A stretch of DNA of 28,119 nt from CAZCEC01 sp964497615 (lineage in GTDB: Bacteria > Chloroflexota > Anaerolineae > Anaerolineales > UBA6663), in the NCBI GenBank assembly GCA_964497615.1, contig CAZCEC010000081.1:1-28119 (forward strand). Reading direction: 5' to 3'. The translations under genes and the position numbers were made by a program. How positions within the stretch are numbered: position 1 is the first letter of the stretch; every line of letters begins with the position of its first letter. The notes beneath the pieces were generated by a model that saw only the letters and a list, made by a program, of their open reading frames with translations, was not told the DNA's origin and did no database searches. Positions 12,269-22,194 of the stretch are shown one piece after another.

Positions 12269-14704
12269 GTGAGCCGCTTCTCCCTCCCCGCCGCCCCGCG
12301 CCGCGCGCGCTTCACCGACCACGGTTCACGCCTCCCGTCGTCCTTCGTCGTTGGTCCTTCGTCTCGCGACGCGGTCCATCGTCCTCCGTCCGCCCTCCAC
12401 CCCCGCGACCTCCTCCGCCTCCAGCGCGCCTACGGCAACCGCGCCGTCCAGCGCTTGCTGGATCACGACCGCCCAACCCTGCCCGCGCCCACCGGCGGCC
12501 AGCCCCTGCCCAAATCCGTCGCCGGCCCGATGCAGCGCGCCTTCGATGCCGACCTCTCCGGCGTGCGCGTCTCCGAGTCGCCCGCGGTGGCCTCGCTGGG
12601 CGCGCGGGCCGTCACTCAGGGCAGCCACATCGCCTTCGCCCCCGGCGAGCTGCGCCCGCACACGTCCGCCGGCCAGCAGCTCCTCGGCCACGAGCTGACG
12701 CATGTGCTGCAGCAGCGGGCCGGCAACCAACCTATCCCCCCAACCCCCTTCCCTAAGAGGGAAGGGGGAGTAGCGCCCGGTGCGCCGGTGCAGCGACTCC
12801 CCTTCTCCCACCCGCTCCGGGGGGAGAAGGGGTGGGGGGATGAGGGGGGTCGGATGGCATCCCTCGAAGCCGAAGCCGACCGCCTCGGCGCCCTGGCCGC
12901 GCAGGGCCAGCGCGTGCCCCAGCCCAGCGCCGCGCCCGGCGGCCCTCAGCCCATGCTCGTCGGCGAGGTGGTCGGCCTGGCCGCCTCGGCCGGCATCGCC
13001 CTGGGCACCCTGCTGGCCTGGGCCTGGGACCGCGGCTGGGCCTATGCCCTGGGTGAAACAGAAAAAGAAAGCGAACGAAGCGAAGAAGAAGAAGAGACCG
13101 AGTCCCTGCCGGGCTTCACCGGCTCCATCGCCGAGCACAAGGAAGCCTTCATCCAGGCCGTCATCACCCGCAGCCAGGGCCAGATGGACCGCGCCGCCGC
13201 CGAGGCCCTCTACCGGCAGGAAGTCCAGCGCGACCTGGAGGCCATTGACGAGGTGACGGGCTTCGCGGGCGCTGCCCATCGCGTCCCCACGCTCAACAAC
13301 GCCCTCAACTACGTCCGCGCCAATTCCAGCGCCGCCGCCTTCTACGTCGAGGCCGACGTGCGCAACCTGGGCGGCCTGAACGCCCACCTGGGCACCAGCG
13401 GCGCCAACCTCGTCTATCGCCAGTTGGCACAAACCGCCGAGCGCCACCTGCGCCGCCTGCCCGGCGAGGTGCACGCCTTCCGGCATGGCGGCGACGAAGT
13501 CAGCTTTGTCATCGTCGGCCAGCAGGGCAGCCTCACCGCCGCCAGCATCGCCGCCGCGCTCCAAGCCGCCGACGAAGAGAACGCGGCCTACGCCAGCAGC
13601 TACACCTTCCTGAGCATCGCCCCCTACGCCCGCAACAAGCGCCTCGCCATCGCCGATATCCCGCACATCAAGTACAGCGGCAAGTCCGGCACCGGCCTCA
13701 TCTGGGCGCTGGCCCAGGCCCTGCCGGAGGCCTCCGGCGCGGACGACGTCATCAGCGCCGCCGACCAACTGGTGGAGGCCCGCAAGAAGCAGGCCGGCGA
13801 GTTCTCCGCGCCCGAGCCGCTCTACACCCAGCCCTCCACCGAAGGCGCGCAGAGCAAGGACGACGCCAACACCACCACCACCAGCACCCTGGTCAAGCTG
13901 GCCTGGTCCGCCGGCATCGAGATGACCACCCTCGTCCGCTGGGCGTGGGACAAGGGCTGGGAGTACGCCTACGACCAGGTGCTCAAGTACAGCAGCGTGG
14001 GCGCCGCCTCCGTGGCCTACCTGGCCTCCGCCGAACAGCAGAAGGAAGAGTTCATCCGCGCCGCCGTCAGCCTGTCCTTCGGCAAGCTCACCCGCGCCGA
14101 AGCCCTGGCCCTGTATGACAAGGACGTGCGCGCCTTCGTCGAGGCCCGCGACGTGGTGACCGGCTTCCAGGGCGCAAGACATCGTTTACCCACCGTCCGC
14201 AACGCGCTGGAGTATGTGCGCCAGAACCCGGACACCCGCGCCTACTACGTCGAAGCCAACGTGCGCAACCTCAGCGGCCTCAACGCGCACCTGGGCCACA
14301 ACAACACCGACGTCGTCTATCAGCGCCTGGCCAAGACCGCCGAGGAGCGCCTGCGCGGCCTGCCCGGCCAGTCGTTCGCCTTCCGCCTCGCGGGCGGCAA
14401 GATTTGCTTTGTGGTGGTGGGCAATAAGGACGATCTGACGCAGGTGGAGGTGGAGACCGCCCTCGGCGACGCCGCGCGCGACATCGAGGGCTACGCCGCC
14501 AGCGCCGCCTTCACCAGCATCGCCCCGGACAGCAAGGGCCAGCGCCTCAAGCTCAAGGACATCCCGCACCCCCGCTACAAACTGCGCAAAGGCACCGGTC
14601 TGCTCCACGCCGTCGCCGAGATCGCGCCCACGCTCAAAGACTACAACGACGTCCTCCGCACCGCCGCCGCGCTGATCGAATCGCGCCGGCTGGGCGTGGA
14701 TTGA
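12269..14704 (+). CDS. DUF4157 protein with two tandem GGDEF-like modules
   Basis: The 811-residue protein starts with LQRAYGNRAVQRLL and a DUF4157 domain (about 75-210) with HELTH at 141-145 and EAEADR at 200-205. DUF4157 is common at the N-terminus of proteins linked to extracellular contractile injection systems, including their toxins. Two copies of a 280-residue module follow (about 229-512 and 539-806), each with a hydrophobic helix (AWAWDRGWAYAL / RWAWDKGWEYAY), a helical part and a GGDEF-like domain. Copy 1 keeps D363 (EADVRNL) and GGDEV at 407-411; copy 2 has N664 and GGKIC at 709-713. Residues 155-195 come from an inserted palindromic repeat. The GTG start is doubtful: no ribosome-binding site, and the first 40 codons look like intergenic repeat. 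No contractile-system gene is nearby; enzyme activity is unproven. Confidence 0.85.
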   Translation: MSRFSLPAAPRRARFTDHGSRLPSSFVVGPSSRDAVHRPPSALHPRDLLRLQRAYGNRAVQRLLDHDRPTLPAPTGGQPLPKSVAGPMQRAFDADLSGVRVSESPAVASLGARAVTQGSHIAFAPGELRPHTSAGQQLLGHELTHVLQQRAGNQPIPPTPFPKREGGVAPGAPVQRLPFSHPLRGEKGWGDEGGRMASLEAEADRLGALAAQGQRVPQPSAAPGGPQPMLVGEVVGLAASAGIALGTLLAWAWDRGWAYALGETEKESERSEEEEETESLPGFTGSIAEHKEAFIQAVITRSQGQMDRAAAEALYRQEVQRDLEAIDEVTGFAGAAHRVPTLNNALNYVRANSSAAAFYVEADVRNLGGLNAHLGTSGANLVYRQLAQTAERHLRRLPGEVHAFRHGGDEVSFVIVGQQGSLTAASIAAALQAADEENAAYASSYTFLSIAPYARNKRLAIADIPHIKYSGKSGTGLIWALAQALPEASGADDVISAADQLVEARKKQAGEFSAPEPLYTQPSTEGAQSKDDANTTTTSTLVKLAWSAGIEMTTLVRWAWDKGWEYAYDQVLKYSSVGAASVAYLASAEQQKEEFIRAAVSLSFGKLTRAEALALYDKDVRAFVEARDVVTGFQGARHRLPTVRNALEYVRQNPDTRAYYVEANVRNLSGLNAHLGHNNTDVVYQRLAKTAEERLRGLPGQSFAFRLAGGKICFVVVGNKDDLTQVEVETALGDAARDIEGYAASAAFTSIAPDSKGQRLKLKDIPHPRYKLRKGTGLLHAVAEIAPTLKDYNDVLRTAAALIESRRLGVD
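12732..12853 (+). repeat. Palindromic interspersed repeat inside the DUF4157 coding region
   Basis: Two hairpins lie here: CCCCCTTCCC-TAAGA-GGGAAGGGGG (12744-12768) and CCCCTTCTCCC (12799-12809) pairing with GGGAGAAGGGG (12822-12832). They resemble intergenic palindromes found in many bacteria, yet the reading frame stays open. The encoded residues (PPTPFPKREGG and PLRGEKGWGDEGG) lie between the HExxH helix and the conserved EAEAD motif. Confidence 0.75.
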
Positions 14705-14716
14705 CGCCCGCCCGAC

Positions 14717-14745
14717 TCGCCAATTCCCCCAACCTCCAGCATAAT
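14717..14745 (+). promoter_or_regulatory. Promoter-like cassette, copy 1
   Basis: TCGCCA (14717-14722), 17 bases, then CATAAT (14740-14745), set in the longer conserved string GACTCGCCAATT...CCCAACCT...GCATAATGCG. The same cassette recurs at 17296-17324 and 21770-21798. Here it precedes the first S74 surface-protein gene by about 180 bases. Confidence 0.5.
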
Positions 14746-14764
14746 GCGCCGCCTCACCGGGCCC

Positions 14765-14862
14765 GTCAGGACGTCGTCCTGACCTGACCCATTTGCGCTG
14801 TCACGCTGGCGGCGCTGCCCGCTGATCTCGACCACAATCTAAAGGCCTCGCGCGCGCGAGGC
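14765..14862. other. Two perfect palindromes in the leader of the first S74 gene
   Basis: GTCAGGACG-T-CGTCCTGAC (14765-14783) and GCCTCGCGCGCGCGAGGC (14845-14862) lie between the promoter-like cassette and the ribosome-binding site. They may be transcript hairpins or protein sites; no T-run follows either. Confidence 0.5.
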
Positions 14863-14923
14863 GACCTTCTCTACTCCGGAGGCGTTTCAGCCGCCGAGCT
14901 CTGCTGAATCAATAGGAGGCCCC

Positions 14924-17215
14924 ATGACATCGCTGCGCCGTCTGCTCATCGCCGCCCTCGCCAGCCTGCTGGCCCTCGCCAGCGGGGCCGGGGCCGCCGC
15001 GCCGCCCGCCCAGCCCGCCGCCCCCTTGGGCGGGTCGGTGGCCGGCACTGCCTTCACCTACCAGGGCCGCCTCAATGATGGCGGTGAGCCCGCGAATGGC
15101 GTATATGATTTCGAGTTCAAGCTTTACGATGCAGCCGCCAACGGCAACCTGCATCCGGACGTGGTGCAGGCCAATGACGTGACTGTGGCCGGCGGCCTGT
15201 TCACGGCCAGCGTGGACTTTGGCGACGACGCCTTCACGGGCGAAGCGCGCTGGCTGGAGATCGCTGTGCGCCCGGGCGCGAGCGCCGGAGCCTTCACCCC
15301 GCTCGCTCCGCGCCAGCCCCTCAGCGCCGCCCCGTTGGCCCTCTCCCTGCCCGGCCTGTACACGCAGCCCAACGCTACCAGCCCCAACGTCATCGGCGGC
15401 TGGGCCGGCAATTTCGTGCAGCCCACCATCGTGGGGGCCACCATCGGCGGCGGCGGCGCGGCCAACGGCAACGGCAACGGTGTGCTGAGCAATTACAGCA
15501 CCGTGGGCGGCGGGCGCGGCAACCAGGCCGGGCCGAACATCAACCTCCAGGCCCCCTCCGGCGAACCCATCCCCTCGGGCTCCACCGTCGGCGGCGGCGA
15601 ATACAACACCGCCAGCGGCATCAACGCTACGGTGGGCGGCGGTTATGAGAACACGGCCGAAGGTAACGAAGCCACCGTGGGCGGCGGCCAGAACAACCTG
15701 GTCGAGGGCTTTGCCGGCGCCATCGCGGGCGGCTTGAACAACAGCGCCGGGGGCTTCTATAGCGCCGTGGGCGGCGGCGACACCAACTTGGCCGCCGCCA
15801 CCGCCGCCGCCATCGCGGGCGGCGGCGACAACACCATCACCACCACCGCCGACTATGGCTTCATCGGCGGCGGGCAAGCCAACACCCTCAGCGGCGATTG
15901 GGCTGTCATCGCGGGCGGCAGCGCCAACACCGTCACCGCCGCGGCCCTTTTTGCCGCCATCGGCGGCGGCGACGCGAACTTAGCCGCGGCCAGTTACGCC
16001 GTGGTGGGCGGCGGCCGCATCAACGACGCCGGGGGCAACCATGCCACGGTAGCCGGCGGCTACAACAACAGTGCTGGCTTCAATAGCGCGACCGTCAGCG
16101 GTGGCCAATCCAACACCGCCGATGCCTTCTTCGCCGCGGTGGGTGGCGGCGTCAACAACCTGGCCGCGCACGTCGCTGCCACGGTGGGCGGCGGTAGCGG
16201 CAATTCTGCCAGCGGCCAGGAAGCCACGGTCGGGGGTGGTGACAGCAACACTGCCAGTGGCGAGGAGGCGACAGTGGCGGGCGGGCAGGGCAACCTCGCC
16301 AGCGGCAGCGGCGCGGCGGTGGGCGGCGGCGCTGCCAACGTCGCCTCGGGTCTCAGGGCCGCCATCCCCGGTGGCTCCAACAACCGGGCGACCATGACGA
16401 ACACGCTGGCCGCCGGCAGCGAAGCCTATGCCGTGCACCAGGGCGCCTTCGTCTGGGCCGACGGCACCGGCGGAATCTTCTCCTCCACCGCCAGCAACCA
16501 GTTCCTCGTCCGCGCCAGCGGCGGGGTGGGCCTGGGCACCAACTCCCCCGACGGTCAACTGCACGTCGCCTCCAGCGGCGGCGTCAGCGTCCCCCAGGTC
16601 TACATCTCGCAGACCGTCACCGGCAACCAGTTCGCGCGCCTGCGCTTGCACCAGAACGGCAAGAGCACCTTCTGGGACATCGCTGCCGGGGGGACCAACA
16701 ACGTCTTCAACATCTATAGCGGCACCACCGGCAGCGGCGCGAACATCCTCTCCCTCACGCCTACCGACGCCACCGACCTGATGCTGATGAGCAACGGCGC
16801 GCACCTCACCATTGGCGGCATCTGGACCAACAACTCCGACCGTGATCTCAAGACCGCCTTCGCGCCCGTGGACTCCGCTTCGATTCTGGACGCCCTGGCC
16901 GCGCTGCCGCTCTACACCTGGCAGTACCGCGCCGAGCCGGATTCCGTGCGCCACCTCGGCCCCACGGCGCAGGACTTCCGCGCCGCCTTCGGCCTGGGCG
17001 CCGACGACACCAGCATCACCACCCTCGACGCCGACGGCGTCGCGCTGGCCGCTATCCAGGCCCTGCACGCGGAGAACGAGTCGCTCCAGGCCCGCCTGGC
17101 CGCGCTGGAGGCCCACGCGCCCAACGTGCCGCTGCCGTGGCTGCTCTTCGCCGGGCTGGGCCTGCTGAACGTGGGCTACTTCGTGGGCCGCCGCCGCGCC
17201 GCCGCGCGAGCCTGA
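14924..17215 (+). CDS. Secreted YadA-head-like repeat protein with S74 self-cleaving chaperone and C-terminal membrane helix (paralog 1)
   Basis: The 763-residue protein has a signal peptide (about 1-26) and a domain with AFTYQGRLNDGGEPANGVYD and RWLEIAVRPG, known from many secreted proteins. An array of 15-residue repeats follows (about 190-490, core ATVGGGxxNTAxG), as in YadA-type beta-roll heads. The C-terminal S74 intramolecular chaperone has S638 and K643 in NNSDRDLKTAF, spaced as in phage endosialidases (S911/K916), then HLGPTAQDFRAAFGLG and DGVALAAIQAL. A coiled coil and a membrane helix with a basic tail (PLPWLLFAGLGLLNVGYFVGRRR) end it. S74 domains help fibres trimerise and then cut themselves off. 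AGGAGG sits four bases before the ATG. No beta-barrel is present, so this is not a type V autotransporter. The ligand is unknown. Confidence 0.88.
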   Translation: MTSLRRLLIAALASLLALASGAGAAAPPAQPAAPLGGSVAGTAFTYQGRLNDGGEPANGVYDFEFKLYDAAANGNLHPDVVQANDVTVAGGLFTASVDFGDDAFTGEARWLEIAVRPGASAGAFTPLAPRQPLSAAPLALSLPGLYTQPNATSPNVIGGWAGNFVQPTIVGATIGGGGAANGNGNGVLSNYSTVGGGRGNQAGPNINLQAPSGEPIPSGSTVGGGEYNTASGINATVGGGYENTAEGNEATVGGGQNNLVEGFAGAIAGGLNNSAGGFYSAVGGGDTNLAAATAAAIAGGGDNTITTTADYGFIGGGQANTLSGDWAVIAGGSANTVTAAALFAAIGGGDANLAAASYAVVGGGRINDAGGNHATVAGGYNNSAGFNSATVSGGQSNTADAFFAAVGGGVNNLAAHVAATVGGGSGNSASGQEATVGGGDSNTASGEEATVAGGQGNLASGSGAAVGGGAANVASGLRAAIPGGSNNRATMTNTLAAGSEAYAVHQGAFVWADGTGGIFSSTASNQFLVRASGGVGLGTNSPDGQLHVASSGGVSVPQVYISQTVTGNQFARLRLHQNGKSTFWDIAAGGTNNVFNIYSGTTGSGANILSLTPTDATDLMLMSNGAHLTIGGIWTNNSDRDLKTAFAPVDSASILDALAALPLYTWQYRAEPDSVRHLGPTAQDFRAAFGLGADDTSITTLDADGVALAAIQALHAENESLQARLAALEAHAPNVPLPWLLFAGLGLLNVGYFVGRRRAAARA

Positions 17216-17228
17216 TCCACCTGCGGTT

Positions 17229-17292
17229 GGGGTCATGGCATTTGCCGCCGGGATGCGCACCCCGCCGGGCGCGCCGCAGATGTCATGACCCC
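17229..17292 (+). terminator. Large hairpin after paralog 1 (terminator-like)
   Basis: GGGGTCATGGCATTTGC (17229-17245) pairs with GCAGATGTCATGACCCC (17276-17292) over 17 positions, two of them G-U. The loop region contains further GC pairing. An almost identical hairpin follows paralog 2. No T-run follows, so it is not a classical intrinsic terminator and may instead stabilise the 3' end. Confidence 0.6.
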
Positions 17293-17295
17293 GAC

Positions 17296-17324
17296 TCGCG
17301 AATTTTCCCAACCTTGCGCATAAT
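17296..17324 (+). promoter_or_regulatory. Promoter-like cassette, copy 2
   Basis: TCGCGA (17296-17301), 17 bases, then CATAAT (17319-17324), directly after the hairpin. It runs straight into MITE-like copy C, so no gene obviously uses it except possibly the dehydrogenase gene 260 bases downstream. Confidence 0.45.
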
Positions 17325-17330
17325 GCGCGG

Positions 17331-17464
17331 CAATGTTGGCCTCGCCCCCCCGCCCTCTCCGCGCGCGAAGTAAATCATCGATTCATCGGCGCACCCTCAC
17401 CGATACCTTTCGCGCGCCGCCTGGCCGTTTCCGCCTATCGTCTGCGTTCGCGCTCAAGGTGACA
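17331..17464. mobile_element. MITE-like interspersed repeat, copy C
   Basis: The right end (CGTTCGCGCTCAAGGTGACA) is well preserved and the left end is degenerate. The core ATCGGCGCACC...CGATACCTTTCGCGCGCCG is nearly identical to copy D. The internal inverted pair CGCGCGCGAA with TTTCGCGCGC is intact. There is no coding capacity. Confidence 0.7.
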
Positions 17465-17586
17465 CTGTGCGGCCAGGAGGGTGTCTCCGGACAATCACTG
17501 CCAACGCATGGTCAGGTTGTCGCGCCTCGCGCCCGGCGGTCGCCGGTTGTCCGTCGTCCGTCGTCGCCTAACTCAAGGAGCTGCTC

Positions 17587-19029
<1,443 letters not shown>

Positions 19030-19282
19030 TCCGGCATCCGTTCCCGCGGGCGGCGCGCCCTCGTTCCGGGCTGGCTGGTCCTCGCCCGGGGCGCGCCCGC
19101 CCCTGCTTCCGGCCTGTGCCGCGCCGCACGGGCCGGTAGCGCCTGGTTTCACCTGCCCCGTCGGCCCCGCGCTGCCGGCCGATTGCTCAATCTCCCCTTT
19201 GGCATTGCCTCGCTGGAGGCGCGGCCCACGCGGCTGCGCCCAGTGATCAGTCCGTCGTTCGCCGCATCCCATAGGAGGAACC

Positions 19283-21688
19283 ATGAACAACTGGCGCACC
19301 ACGCTCACCGTGATGGCTGTGCTGGCCCTGCTGCTTGGGGCGGGCCGCGCGCGCGCCCACGCGGCCGCCCGCCTGCCCGCCGCGCCGGGGGGCGTCATTG
19401 CCGGCACCGCCTTCACCTACCAGGGCCGCCTCAACGACGGCGGTTCCCCGGCCACCGGCGACTACGACTTTGAATTCAACCTGTATGACGCGGACTCGGG
19501 CGGCGCGCTTGTGGCCGGCCCGCTGGCCGTGGACGACGTGGCCGTGACGGACGGCTACTTCACCGTCAGGCTGGACTTTGGCGCGGGCGCCTTCACCGGC
19601 GAGGGGCGCTGGCTGGAGATCGCCGTGCGGCCCGGCGCCAGCGGCGGCGCCTACACCCCGCTCCTCCCGCGCCAGCCGCTCACCGCCGCGCCGCTGGCGC
19701 TCTCACTGCCCGGCCTATACACCCAGCCCAACGCCACCAGCCCCAACCTCATCGGCGGCTGGGCGGGCAACAGCATCTCATCCAGCTTCTCCGGCTCCGT
19801 CATCGGCGGCGGCGGCCGGTCCGGCGATGCCAACACCATCTCGGGCGCCTACTCGGTCATTGGTGGGGGATACGCCAACACGATTAGTTCTGCCGGCAGC
19901 GCCGTCATCGGCGGCGGCGAGGGCAACACCGTGGACCACAGCTACGCCGTCGTCGGCGGCGGCGAGGGCAACCGCGCCATAAACTACTATGCGACCGTCA
20001 GCGGCGGCTACAGCAACACCGTGGCCGCCGGCCGCGGCGTCATCGCTGGCGGTTATTTCAATACCGTCACCTTCAGCAGCGAATATGCCGCGGTCGGCGG
20101 CGGCGCCATGAACGCGGCGGGCGCGTACTATGCGACCGTCGGCGGCGGCTTCCGCAATCTCGCGAGCGGCCATGCGGGCGCCATCGGCGGGGGCGAAAAC
20201 AACCGCGCCAGCGGCGACTGGGGCTGGGTCGGCGGAGGCTTCTCGAACACCGCCATCGGCAACTATGCCGCCGTGGGCGGCGGCTTCGACAACCGCGCCT
20301 TCGGCTCGTATGCCACCGTCGGCGGCGGCATCACCAACACCGCCTCCGGCACCTGGTCCACGGTCGGCGGCGGGATTCGCAACACCGCCTCCGACAATTA
20401 CACCGTCGTGAGCGGCGGCTTCCAAAACACCGCCGACGGCCTGTACGCGGCGGTGGCCGGCGGCGACAACAATCAGGCGCTGAACAACTGGGCCTTCGTG
20501 GGCGGCGGCGACCTCAACACCGCCTCCGGCGACAATGCGACTGTGGCCGGCGGTGACCAAAACGACGCCACGGGCGATCATTCCTTTGTGGGTGGCGGCG
20601 AGGACAACACGGCCTCCAGCGCACACACCGTCATCGGCGGCGGCCTGGAAAACGAGGCCTCCGCCAGCTTTGCTGCGATTGGCGGCGGCGACGGCAATAC
20701 GGCCTCCGCCAGCTTTGCCGCGATTGGCGGCGGCTACGCGAACCTCGCCAGCGGCGAATATGCCACTGCCGGCGGCGGCTTCGGCAACTCCGTCACCGGC
20801 GAGCGCGCCGTCGTCGCGGGCGGCAGCGGCAACTTCGCGGGCGGCGCCTACAGCGCCATCCCCGGCGGCTTCAACAACACCGCCACGCTCACCGGCACCC
20901 TGGCAGCGGGCGTGGCCGCCTCGGCCAGCCACGCGAACACATTCGTCTGGGCCGATGGCACGAGCTTTGCTTCCACCGCCAACAACCAGTTCCTGGTCCG
21001 CGCCAGCGGCGGCGTGGGCCTGGGCACCAACGCGCCCGGCGGCCAACTGCACGTCGCCTCCAGCGGCAACAACAACTTTCCGCAGGTCTACATCTCCCAG
21101 ACCGTCACCGGCAACGAGTACGTGCGCCTCCGGCTTCATCAAAACGGCAAGACCTATTGGGACCTCGCGGCCGGCGGCACGAACAACGTCTTCAACATCT
21201 ACAACGACGGGACCAATCACCTCGCGATCCTGCCGGACGATGCCACCAATCTGCTGTTCATGAGCAACGGCGCTCGCCTCACCCAGGGCGGCGCCTGGAC
21301 CAACGCCTCCGACCGCGATCTCAAGACGGCCTTCGCGCCCGTGGACCCGGCCCGCATCCTCGACGCCCTGGCCGCCTTGCCGCTCTACACCTGGCAGTAC
21401 CGCGCCGAGCCGGAGAGCGTGCGCCACCTCGGCCCCACGGCGCAGGACTTCCGCGCCGCCTTTGGCCTGGGCGCCGACGACACCAGCATCACCACCCTGG
21501 ATGCCGACGGTGTGGCGCTGGCCGCTATCCAGGCCCTGCACGCGGAGAACGAGTCGCTCCAGGCCCGCCTGGCGGCCCTCGAAGCCCGCGCCCCCAACCT
21601 GCCGCTGCCGTGGCTCCTGTTCGCCGGGCTGGGTCTGTTGAATGTGGGCTATGTTGTGGGCCGGCGCCGCGCCGCCGCGCGAACCTGA
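19283..21688 (+). CDS. Secreted YadA-head-like repeat protein with S74 self-cleaving chaperone and C-terminal membrane helix (paralog 2)
   Basis: This 801-residue paralog of the gene at 14924 has the same plan: signal peptide, AFTYQGRLNDGGSPATGDYD domain, 15-residue repeats (about 172-532, several units more than paralog 1), S74 chaperone with S676 and K681 (NASDRDLKTAF), coiled coil, and a final membrane helix with RRRAAART. The chaperone regions are nearly identical in DNA as well as protein, whereas the repeat arrays differ in number and order. This pattern suggests gene duplication followed by repeat shuffling, perhaps with gene conversion of the ends. AGGAGG is two to five bases from the ATG. 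The 250 bases upstream are GC-rich with no clear promoter. Function as a surface fibre is inferred from the domains. Confidence 0.88.
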   Translation: MNNWRTTLTVMAVLALLLGAGRARAHAAARLPAAPGGVIAGTAFTYQGRLNDGGSPATGDYDFEFNLYDADSGGALVAGPLAVDDVAVTDGYFTVRLDFGAGAFTGEGRWLEIAVRPGASGGAYTPLLPRQPLTAAPLALSLPGLYTQPNATSPNLIGGWAGNSISSSFSGSVIGGGGRSGDANTISGAYSVIGGGYANTISSAGSAVIGGGEGNTVDHSYAVVGGGEGNRAINYYATVSGGYSNTVAAGRGVIAGGYFNTVTFSSEYAAVGGGAMNAAGAYYATVGGGFRNLASGHAGAIGGGENNRASGDWGWVGGGFSNTAIGNYAAVGGGFDNRAFGSYATVGGGITNTASGTWSTVGGGIRNTASDNYTVVSGGFQNTADGLYAAVAGGDNNQALNNWAFVGGGDLNTASGDNATVAGGDQNDATGDHSFVGGGEDNTASSAHTVIGGGLENEASASFAAIGGGDGNTASASFAAIGGGYANLASGEYATAGGGFGNSVTGERAVVAGGSGNFAGGAYSAIPGGFNNTATLTGTLAAGVAASASHANTFVWADGTSFASTANNQFLVRASGGVGLGTNAPGGQLHVASSGNNNFPQVYISQTVTGNEYVRLRLHQNGKTYWDLAAGGTNNVFNIYNDGTNHLAILPDDATNLLFMSNGARLTQGGAWTNASDRDLKTAFAPVDPARILDALAALPLYTWQYRAEPESVRHLGPTAQDFRAAFGLGADDTSITTLDADGVALAAIQALHAENESLQARLAALEARAPNLPLPWLLFAGLGLLNVGYVVGRRRAAART

Positions 21689-21703
21689 TTCCTGCGCCGT
21701 TGA

Positions 21704-21765
21704 GGGTCATGACATTTGCTGCCGGAGCGCGTACCCCGCCCGGCGCGCCGCAAATGTCATGACCC
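21704..21765 (+). terminator. Large hairpin after paralog 2 (terminator-like)
   Basis: GGGTCATGACATTTGC (21704-21719) is the exact complement of GCAAATGTCATGACCC (21750-21765), a 16-pair stem with a GC-rich loop. It matches the hairpin after paralog 1, in which the two changed positions still pair as G-U. No T-run follows. Confidence 0.65.
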
Positions 21766-21769
21766 CGAC

Positions 21770-21798
21770 TCGCCAATTGTCCCCACCTTGCGCATAAT
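21770..21798 (+). promoter_or_regulatory. Promoter-like cassette, copy 3, serving the small gene at 21807
   Basis: TCGCCA (21770-21775), 17 bases, then CATAAT (21793-21798), only eight bases before the ATG at 21807. The distance suggests a leaderless or nearly leaderless transcript. Confidence 0.55.
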
Positions 21799-21806
21799 GC
21801 GCGGCC

Positions 21807-22139
21807 ATGACCGCCCCGCACACGTCTTCGGCGTCATCGGTGTATTCCGAACTACGACGCCTCCTTGAGCAGACTATCGCTTACGTCGAGAAAAGCGATG
21901 TTGAGGTGTACAGTAGCCAAAGCAGCGACGAGTTAAAGCGCGAACTTAGCCGGCATGTTGACGAACTAAAGGCAGGACGACTTCGAAACACGGATGAGCT
22001 TTCATATCTATTCGGGCCAACTAACAACCTGCAAGAGTTGTCCCTTGACAACAACTGGGGAGTAGCGTTTGTCGAGATAGCGGGACAAATCGATCGGTTG
22101 ATTGAAGAGATCAAGAGCTTGCCATCACAGCCGAAGTAA
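21807..22139 (+). CDS. Small soluble protein of unknown function, lower GC
   Basis: The 110-residue product has no signal peptide or membrane helix. It consists of helices (VYSELRRLLEQTIAYVEKSD, ELKRELSRHVDELKAG) around a conserved-looking centre with LFGPTNNLQELSLDNNWG, and ends in a helix (EIAGQIDRLIEEIKS). The central motif resembles one in scattered hypothetical proteins; I cannot name the family from sequence alone. Its base composition and codon use are clearly more AT-rich than the neighbours, which suggests recent transfer. No ribosome-binding site precedes the ATG, but a promoter-like cassette ends eight bases upstream. It sits between the paralog 2 hairpin and MITE-like copy D. Confidence 0.75.
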   Translation: MTAPHTSSASSVYSELRRLLEQTIAYVEKSDVEVYSSQSSDELKRELSRHVDELKAGRLRNTDELSYLFGPTNNLQELSLDNNWGVAFVEIAGQIDRLIEEIKSLPSQPK

Positions 22140-22194
22140 GCTTTAGCCTGACCGTGAGCGTGGCATGTCGAAGATGTAACATCGGAATAGTCAC

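Noticed and set aside
12326..14182. 618-residue minus-strand open frame opposite the DUF4157 gene
   Set aside because: Repetitive Gly/Ala/Leu composition with no domain; it is a shadow of the plus-strand protein.
12269..14704. Complete contractile injection system locus
   Set aside because: No sheath, tube, baseplate or AAA+ ATPase gene occurs in the window; only the DUF4157 protein hints at such a system.
14924..17215. Trimeric autotransporter (type Vc secretion)
   Set aside because: The repeats are YadA-head-like, but the C-terminus has an S74 chaperone and a single membrane helix instead of a beta-barrel anchor.
17229..17292. Classical intrinsic terminators after the S74 genes
   Set aside because: The stems are strong but no T-run follows either copy, so they are listed only as terminator-like hairpins.
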